Assembly: GCF_003970695.1 (NCBI RefSeq)
Contig: NZ_CP034570.1
Location: forward strand, 3,100,001 to 3,164,000
Source: Maribacter sp. MJ134
Lineage (GTDB): Bacteria > Bacteroidota > Bacteroidia > Flavobacteriales > Flavobacteriaceae
Length of the DNA stretch: 64,000 nucleotides
Direction: 5' to 3'
Positions 59,544-64,000 of this stretch are shown here, in pieces. The first letter of the stretch is position 1, and the number at the start of each line of letters is the position of its first letter. Made by a program: the position numbers and the translations under genes. The notes under the pieces were generated by a model. The model searched no databases. It saw only the letters and a list, made by a program, of their open reading frames with translations, and was not told the origin of the DNA.

Positions 59544-61355
59544 ATGGAATTAAGCACACTAGACTATAGTTTTATCATAGTCTTCTTCACCGTAGTATTA
59601 GGAATAGGAATTTATGTCTCTAAAAAGTCGGGGAAAAACTCATCGGAGTTTTTTCTTTCTGGCCGTACCATGCCTTGGTGGCTTTTGGGACTTTCCATGG
59701 TGGCTACTACATTTTCTACGGATACGCCCAATCTGGTAACCGATTTGGTACGGACTACAGGAGTCTCGGGAAACTGGGGCTGGTGGTGTTTTCTCCTCAC
59801 GGGAATGTTAACGGTCTTCGTTTATGCCAAGCTCTGGCGTAAGTCCGATGTAAAGACCGATTTGGAATTTTACGAACTCCGCTACGGAGGAAAGCCGGCT
59901 AGTTTTTTAAGAAAGTTCAGGGCCGTTTATCTGGGCGTTCTGTTCAATGTTATTACTATGTCCGCCGTTACCTTGGCAGCTATAAAGATCGGGGGTATTA
60001 TGCTTGGTCTGGAACCTTGGCAGACCGTTGTGGGAGCCGGTTTAATTACGGTGGTATTTAGCGCCCTAGGAGGGTTTAAAGGAGTGGTATATACCGATTT
60101 CTTATTGTTCTTTGTAGCCATGGCAGGAGCTATTGGCGCTGCAATTTATTTGGTGAATATCCCAGAGGTAGGAGGATTACAGGCAATAATCGATAACGAT
60201 TTGGTAAAGTCTAAAATGGATATTCTACCGGATTTTAGTGATAAAAAAGCACTGATTACTATTTTGGTCATTCCGTTGGCCGTACAGTGGTGGAGCTCTT
60301 GGTACCCTGGCGGTGAGCCTGGCGGTGGTGGCTACATTGCACAACGAATGTTGGCTGCAAAAGATGAGAACCATGCTATAGGTGCCACATTCTTTTTTAA
60401 TATTATGCACTACGCTTTACGGCCTTGGCCATGGATTTTGGTAGCCTTGGCCTCGTTGGTGGTGTATCCGGATATTGCGAGTATTTCGGAAGCATTCCCC
60501 AATGTGCCAGCAGATAAACTGGGGCATGATTTGGCCTATTCCGCCATGCTGACAAAATTACCAAGCGGACTTTTAGGCGTGGTGTTGGCCTCTTTGATCG
60601 CCGCCTATATGAGTACCATTTCCACCCAATTGAACTGGGGCTCTTCATATCTGGTTTTCGATTTCTACAAGCAACAGGTAAATCCCGATGCCACGGAGAA
60701 GCAGATGGTTAATTTTGGTAGGTTATCTACCGTATTGTTGATGGTCTTAAGTGCACTTTTGGCCTTGGCCATGCAAAATGCCATGGGCGTATTCAACCTA
60801 TTGTTATCCTTCGGTGCCGGAACGGGTTTAATTTTTATATTACGTTGGTTCTGGTGGCGGATCAATGCTTGGAGTGAGATTTCTGCGATGTTCGCCTCCG
60901 GAATTTTATCCATCTTAATAGCGACGACTTCGTTAAAAGAGCTACTTTTTGGAGCGGAGAACGGACTGTTGCCCGACTGGAGCGAGCTTCCGTTCATTAT
61001 GGTCGTGACCACCATAATTTGGTTAATTGCAACCTTCGTGACGCAACCGGAATCGGACGAGGTGCTCCGTAGTTTTTACAGGAAGATACAACCGGGCGGG
61101 CCAGGTTGGTCTAAAGTGGTCAGCGAGGCAAAGGCGGATAATGTTGAGGTAATTACCACCAATGAAAAATGGAGTGTTCCTTCGGGAATCGTGGCGATGC
61201 TATTAGGCGTAGCTCTTATTTATTCCTTGATGTTCGCTACAGGATATTGGATTTATGGAAGAACCACTTCTGCAATGGTATTGAGCGTTGTAGCTTTGGT
61301 ATCGGGTCTTTTATTGATAAAGGCTTGGGGTAAAATGAAGAACAATATTCTATAA
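59544..61355 (+). CDS. Sodium:solute symporter (SSS family)
   Basis: 603 residues with about 13-14 helices. YFVSKKSGKNSSEFFLSGRTMPWWLLGLSMVATTFSTDTPN-type start, GGFKGVVYTDFLLFFVAMAGA and the later symporter segments are characteristic. Sugars are a possible substrate because of the neighbouring acyltransferase, but the sequence does not decide. It is followed 18 bp later by the acyltransferase gene and is likely co-transcribed. Confidence 0.88.
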   Translation: MELSTLDYSFIIVFFTVVLGIGIYVSKKSGKNSSEFFLSGRTMPWWLLGLSMVATTFSTDTPNLVTDLVRTTGVSGNWGWWCFLLTGMLTVFVYAKLWRKSDVKTDLEFYELRYGGKPASFLRKFRAVYLGVLFNVITMSAVTLAAIKIGGIMLGLEPWQTVVGAGLITVVFSALGGFKGVVYTDFLLFFVAMAGAIGAAIYLVNIPEVGGLQAIIDNDLVKSKMDILPDFSDKKALITILVIPLAVQWWSSWYPGGEPGGGGYIAQRMLAAKDENHAIGATFFFNIMHYALRPWPWILVALASLVVYPDIASISEAFPNVPADKLGHDLAYSAMLTKLPSGLLGVVLASLIAAYMSTISTQLNWGSSYLVFDFYKQQVNPDATEKQMVNFGRLSTVLLMVLSALLALAMQNAMGVFNLLLSFGAGTGLIFILRWFWWRINAWSEISAMFASGILSILIATTSLKELLFGAENGLLPDWSELPFIMVVTTIIWLIATFVTQPESDEVLRSFYRKIQPGGPGWSKVVSEAKADNVEVITTNEKWSVPSGIVAMLLGVALIYSLMFATGYWIYGRTTSAMVLSVVALVSGLLLIKAWGKMKNNIL

Positions 61356-61373
61356 TCCTAATGAATCCGTAAG

Positions 61374-62459
61374 ATGAAAGATAGAATCCTTTCCGTTGAT
61401 ATTTTTAGAGGCGCCACGATTATCTTAATGGTGCTGGTGAATACGCCGGGCACCTGGTCTAATGTGTATGCGCCTTTCTTACATGCAAAATGGCATGGTT
61501 ACACCCCAACGGACTTGGTTTTTCCGTTCTTTTTGTTCATCGTAGGAACGTCCATCGTGTTCTCGTACAAGAACAAGAAAATTGATGGAGGAGTCTATAA
61601 GAAAATTACTATTAGGACATTGAAACTTATCGGTTTGGGTCTTTTTCTGGGTGCTTTTCTAATAAGCTTTCCTTTTATAAAGGATTGGGCGGACATTCGC
61701 TTTCCCGGGGTTTTGCAACGTATCGGCGTCGTTTTCTTTTTCGCGGCCATACTCTTTATAAATTGTAACTGGAAAACCCTGATCGGAATAACCGTGGCAA
61801 TGCTTATTGGGTATTGGTTGTTGATGACCTTGGTGCCTGTGAACGGAATTGAATCTACGCTGGATAGGGCACCTAATAATTTGGCCAATTGGTTGGATGT
61901 AAAAGTGTTTGGAACACATAATTACAAGGCAGATTATGATCCAGAAGGATTATTGAGTACCATACCTTCTATTGCCAGTGCATTACTGGGAATTTTCACC
62001 GGCCTAATACTCACTTCCAAACAAGAGAAAAAAGCAACGCTTTTAATGGGAATAGGCGGTAGCTTGCTCATTATCGGACATCTCTGGGATATCATATTCC
62101 CTATCAATAAAGCCTTATGGACCAGCAGTTTTGTGCTGGTTACCGCTGGATGGGCCAATTTGGTACTGGCTTTAATTTATTACCTGACGGATATAAAAAA
62201 GCTAAAGTTCGGGAGCATATTCAGATATGCGGGAGCCAATGCCATTGTAGTGTATTTTCTATCGAGTTTTATCGCTAAAATCATGGGTCAGATAAAAGTG
62301 GGCGATACGTCATTGCACGGCTGGCTTTTTCAAAATATATATGTACACGATTTCATATCGATGGAATTTTCTTCGCTCCTATACGGATTATCGGTCGTTG
62401 CTTTTTACTGCTTTCTGGCATATTTCTTGTACCGGAAGAAGATATTCATAAAGGTATGA
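61374..62459 (+). CDS. NagX/HGSNAT-like membrane acyltransferase, second copy
   Basis: 361 residues with about ten helices. ILSVDIFRGATIILMVLVNTPG, WHGYTPTDLVFPFFLFIVGTSIVFSYKNK and RIGVVFFFAAILF are the conserved parts. It shares the fold and opening with the gene at 16441-17547 but is only distantly alike. It follows a sodium symporter, as in uptake gene sets for amino sugars (NagX). Overlaps the next gene by 4 bp (ATGA). Confidence 0.85.
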   Translation: MKDRILSVDIFRGATIILMVLVNTPGTWSNVYAPFLHAKWHGYTPTDLVFPFFLFIVGTSIVFSYKNKKIDGGVYKKITIRTLKLIGLGLFLGAFLISFPFIKDWADIRFPGVLQRIGVVFFFAAILFINCNWKTLIGITVAMLIGYWLLMTLVPVNGIESTLDRAPNNLANWLDVKVFGTHNYKADYDPEGLLSTIPSIASALLGIFTGLILTSKQEKKATLLMGIGGSLLIIGHLWDIIFPINKALWTSSFVLVTAGWANLVLALIYYLTDIKKLKFGSIFRYAGANAIVVYFLSSFIAKIMGQIKVGDTSLHGWLFQNIYVHDFISMEFSSLLYGLSVVAFYCFLAYFLYRKKIFIKV

Positions 62460-63037
62460 TGGTAAAAACAAGATTTTCCCCACCGGTTATTGTATTTCTT
62501 TTTTTAACATCGCTGAGCGGCATACATACCGTCACTTCTCAAGAAGATTATCAAGAAGGCTATGTGATTACCCTTAAAAATGACACCTTGTACGGCACTG
62601 TGAGCGACCGTAAGCTTGGACCCTTTGGCGGAATACACGAGAAGGTAAAGCTGAAAGGGAAAGGATTGAAAAAGCGTTTTGCCCCAAAGAAAATTAGAGG
62701 GTACCGCAAAGGGGGCACTACTTATAGGACAATGTTTTTGGACGGGGAATATGAATTTATGCGCGTAGAAACGGAAGGTCAGGTTTCACATTACGTATAT
62801 GAACTTCAAGAACAGGGCGAAGAAATGATTATTGACGTAGATTACTTTGCAAAAGGAAATAGCTCCGATCTGGTGCGGGTGACCCAGGGTATATTTGGTA
62901 TTAAACGCAAACGAATGATTGCGTTTTTTAGCGACTGCCCACCGTTAGTAGAAAAAATTAAAAATAAGGAGTTTAAATATGCTTTTGAACTGGTAGCTTT
63001 TTATAACGAATGGAAGAAAAACCCAAAAACGTCTTAG
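62456..63037 (+). CDS. Exported protein of unknown function
   Basis: 193 residues with a signal peptide (VIVFLFLTSLSGIHTVTSQ). The mature part opens EGYVITLKNDTLYGTVSDRK, a pattern common in secreted Bacteroidota proteins that begin with a small beta domain, and is basic (KGKGLKKRFAPKKIRGYRKG). Function unknown. Start overlaps the acyltransferase stop and the end overlaps the DUF2237 gene by 28 bp. Confidence 0.6.
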   Translation: MMVKTRFSPPVIVFLFLTSLSGIHTVTSQEDYQEGYVITLKNDTLYGTVSDRKLGPFGGIHEKVKLKGKGLKKRFAPKKIRGYRKGGTTYRTMFLDGEYEFMRVETEGQVSHYVYELQEQGEEMIIDVDYFAKGNSSDLVRVTQGIFGIKRKRMIAFFSDCPPLVEKIKNKEFKYAFELVAFYNEWKKNPKTS

Positions 63038-63375
63038 GAACGGACTTATGTTCTTGTTGCTTTGAACCCAAAACAGGCTTTTATAGAGATGGTTTCTGTA
63101 AAACGGGAGCCGAGGATTATGGTACCCATGTGGTCTGTGCGGTTATCACGGATGCGTTCCTATCCTTTACAAAATCGAAAGGAAACGATTTATCCACTCC
63201 TATACCCCAATGGTCTTTCCCGGGATTAAAGGCCGGGGATAAGTGGTGTCTCTGTATTATGCGCTGGTTGGAAGCAGAAAAAGCGGGGAAGGCACCAAAA
63301 ATTGTTTTGGAAGCAACCCATGAAAAAGCCCTAGAGTATACATCGATAGCTGTCTTAAAGCAATATCAAGCCTAA
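63010..63375 (+). CDS. DUF2237 protein
   Basis: 121 residues. NVLGTDLCSCCFEPKTGFYRDGFCKTGAEDYGTHVVCAVITDAFL and IPQWSFPGLKAGDKWCLC are the DUF2237 core, a small cytoplasmic family of unknown role. Overlaps the preceding frame by 28 bp, so its ATG at 63010 is inside that gene. Confidence 0.88.
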   Translation: MEEKPKNVLGTDLCSCCFEPKTGFYRDGFCKTGAEDYGTHVVCAVITDAFLSFTKSKGNDLSTPIPQWSFPGLKAGDKWCLCIMRWLEAEKAGKAPKIVLEATHEKALEYTSIAVLKQYQA

Positions 63376-63505
63376 AAGGCACCTAGACCACCTTTATCTT
63401 TGTGGGAATAGACAGTTTTTAACAGATTTTTAATGCTGCAAGTGCCGTCCCACATTATTTTTTGTTTAATATTTGAACATAATTACTAAACAAAAAATAA
63501 TCGCC

Positions 63506-64000
63506 TTGAAATCAGTCGCTATCATTTTTGGAAAAACCTTCGGCATCTTCCTTTTCCTATGTTTATTTAGGGCGAACGTCCTAAGTGCCCAAGTAGCCGG
63601 AACACTTACAGGAGCAGTTTCCGATATTACCGGACAACCTATAATGGGAGCTTCGGTTTTTCTGAACGGTACTCAAAAAGGAACCATAACCAACGAAAAC
63701 GGAACGTATATCCTAGAGGATATTCCCCCGGCATCCTACAATCTAACGGTAAGTTATTTAGGCTTTGAAACACAGACCAAGTTCAATATTTTGGTAAAAT
63801 CCAAAGGCAATCCTGCTTACAACTTTAAACTTGTAGAGGCTACGGAAAATTTGGAGGAAGTGGTGGTCACTAATTCAAAAATTGGTAGGCCAAAAGAAAC
63901 CCCTTTATCTACCCAAAGTTTGTCCGCCGTAGAAATAGCGACCTACCCGGGCAGTAATAACGACGTGGTGCAGGTGGCACAGACCCTTCCGGGAGTTTCT
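63506..64000 (+). CDS. TonB-dependent receptor, 5' part
   Basis: Open from a TTG at 63506 to the window end (165 codons). A signal peptide (IFGKTFGIFLFLCLFRANVLSAQ) is followed by a carboxypeptidase-regulatory-like domain (GAVSDITGQPIMGASVFLNGTQKGTITNENGTY...). The start of the plug follows, with LEEVVVTNSKIGRPKETPLSTQSLS and the phrase VVQVAQTLPGVS. This is the SusC/receptor N-terminus; the barrel lies beyond the window. Confidence 0.85.
   Translation, partial: MKSVAIIFGKTFGIFLFLCLFRANVLSAQVAGTLTGAVSDITGQPIMGASVFLNGTQKGTITNENGTYILEDIPPASYNLTVSYLGFETQTKFNILVKSKGNPAYNFKLVEATENLEEVVVTNSKIGRPKETPLSTQSLSAVEIATYPGSNNDVVQVAQTLPGVS

Noticed and set aside
63376-63505. A riboswitch or attenuator before the last receptor gene
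   Set aside because: 130 bp are available, but no conserved aptamer elements or terminator/antiterminator pair could be seen.

Overview
The window comes from a member of the Bacteroidota, most likely a marine Flavobacteriaceae. This rests on the SusC/TonB-type receptors with carboxypeptidase-regulatory domains, the many type II lipoproteins, promoters of the TAnnTTTG type, A-rich start regions without a clear Shine-Dalgarno, and AT-rich codon use. No species is named.

Region 1 (1-7177) is the striking part. Six single-gene units, all on the minus strand, are separated by long imperfect palindromes of about 140-207 bp. Beside them is a tyrosine recombinase (6110-7177) on the plus strand, pointing away from the units. 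Every unit starts with GTTR-N5-AAT, and every visible unit end, read as reverse complement, is GTTR-N5-AGT. The five N bases are private to each unit and match between its own two ends. This is the logic of integron gene cassettes and attC sites, with a divergent integrase and a short leader between (attI-like). The integrase, however, looks like a Bacteroidota XerD-type enzyme and not IntI. The cassettes carry an HNH-like fragment, an AbiGi-like protein, a lipoprotein, an unknown protein, a DUF4304 protein and a small membrane protein. An IS1182-like element (1830-3564) with a frameshifted transposase interrupts one of the sites.

Region 2 (7193-9073) is a probable type II restriction-modification pair (cytosine-5 methyltransferase plus candidate nuclease). 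Region 3 (9203-18984) holds cell-surface and periplasmic functions: an NlpC/P60 lipoprotein, then a minus-strand cluster of S10 peptidase, PqqB-like lipoprotein, PQQ-dependent dehydrogenase and esterase-like hydrolase, then an acyltransferase, a DUF1080 lipoprotein and a DinB-like protein. A RelE/ParE-type toxin-antitoxin module (19043-19581) has inserted at the 3' end of the DinB gene and left a 62-bp direct repeat.

Region 4 (19703-45621) is mostly chromosomal core: S41 protease, rnpA, M1 and S8 peptidases, an MBL-fold hydrolase, an APC permease fused to Usp domains, a Na+/H+ antiporter, lepA, two tandem TonB-linked receptors, a four-gene run with a Tes-like radical SAM enzyme and an Lgt homologue, an M28 peptidase, dusB, a LolC/E-like permease, rbfA, methylmalonyl-CoA epimerase and a CAU-anticodon tRNA.

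Region 5 (45665-57396) is accessory. It has a REP-like nested palindrome and a seven-gene operon with VWA-like, coiled-coil membrane, TerB-like, YidD-like and DUF4236/Excalibur proteins. A second operon has DUF2188, a mobilome CxxCx(11)CxxC membrane protein and an HsdR-N-like nuclease. A TPR histidine kinase and its response regulator follow. Both operons and a secreted nuclease gene have the same palindrome (TTACAGAT...ATCYGTAA) just upstream of a TAnnTTTG promoter, so they form a predicted regulon.

Region 6 (57397-64000) holds an unknown membrane protein, a TSUP permease, a sodium:solute symporter followed by a second acyltransferase, two small proteins and the start of another TonB-dependent receptor.
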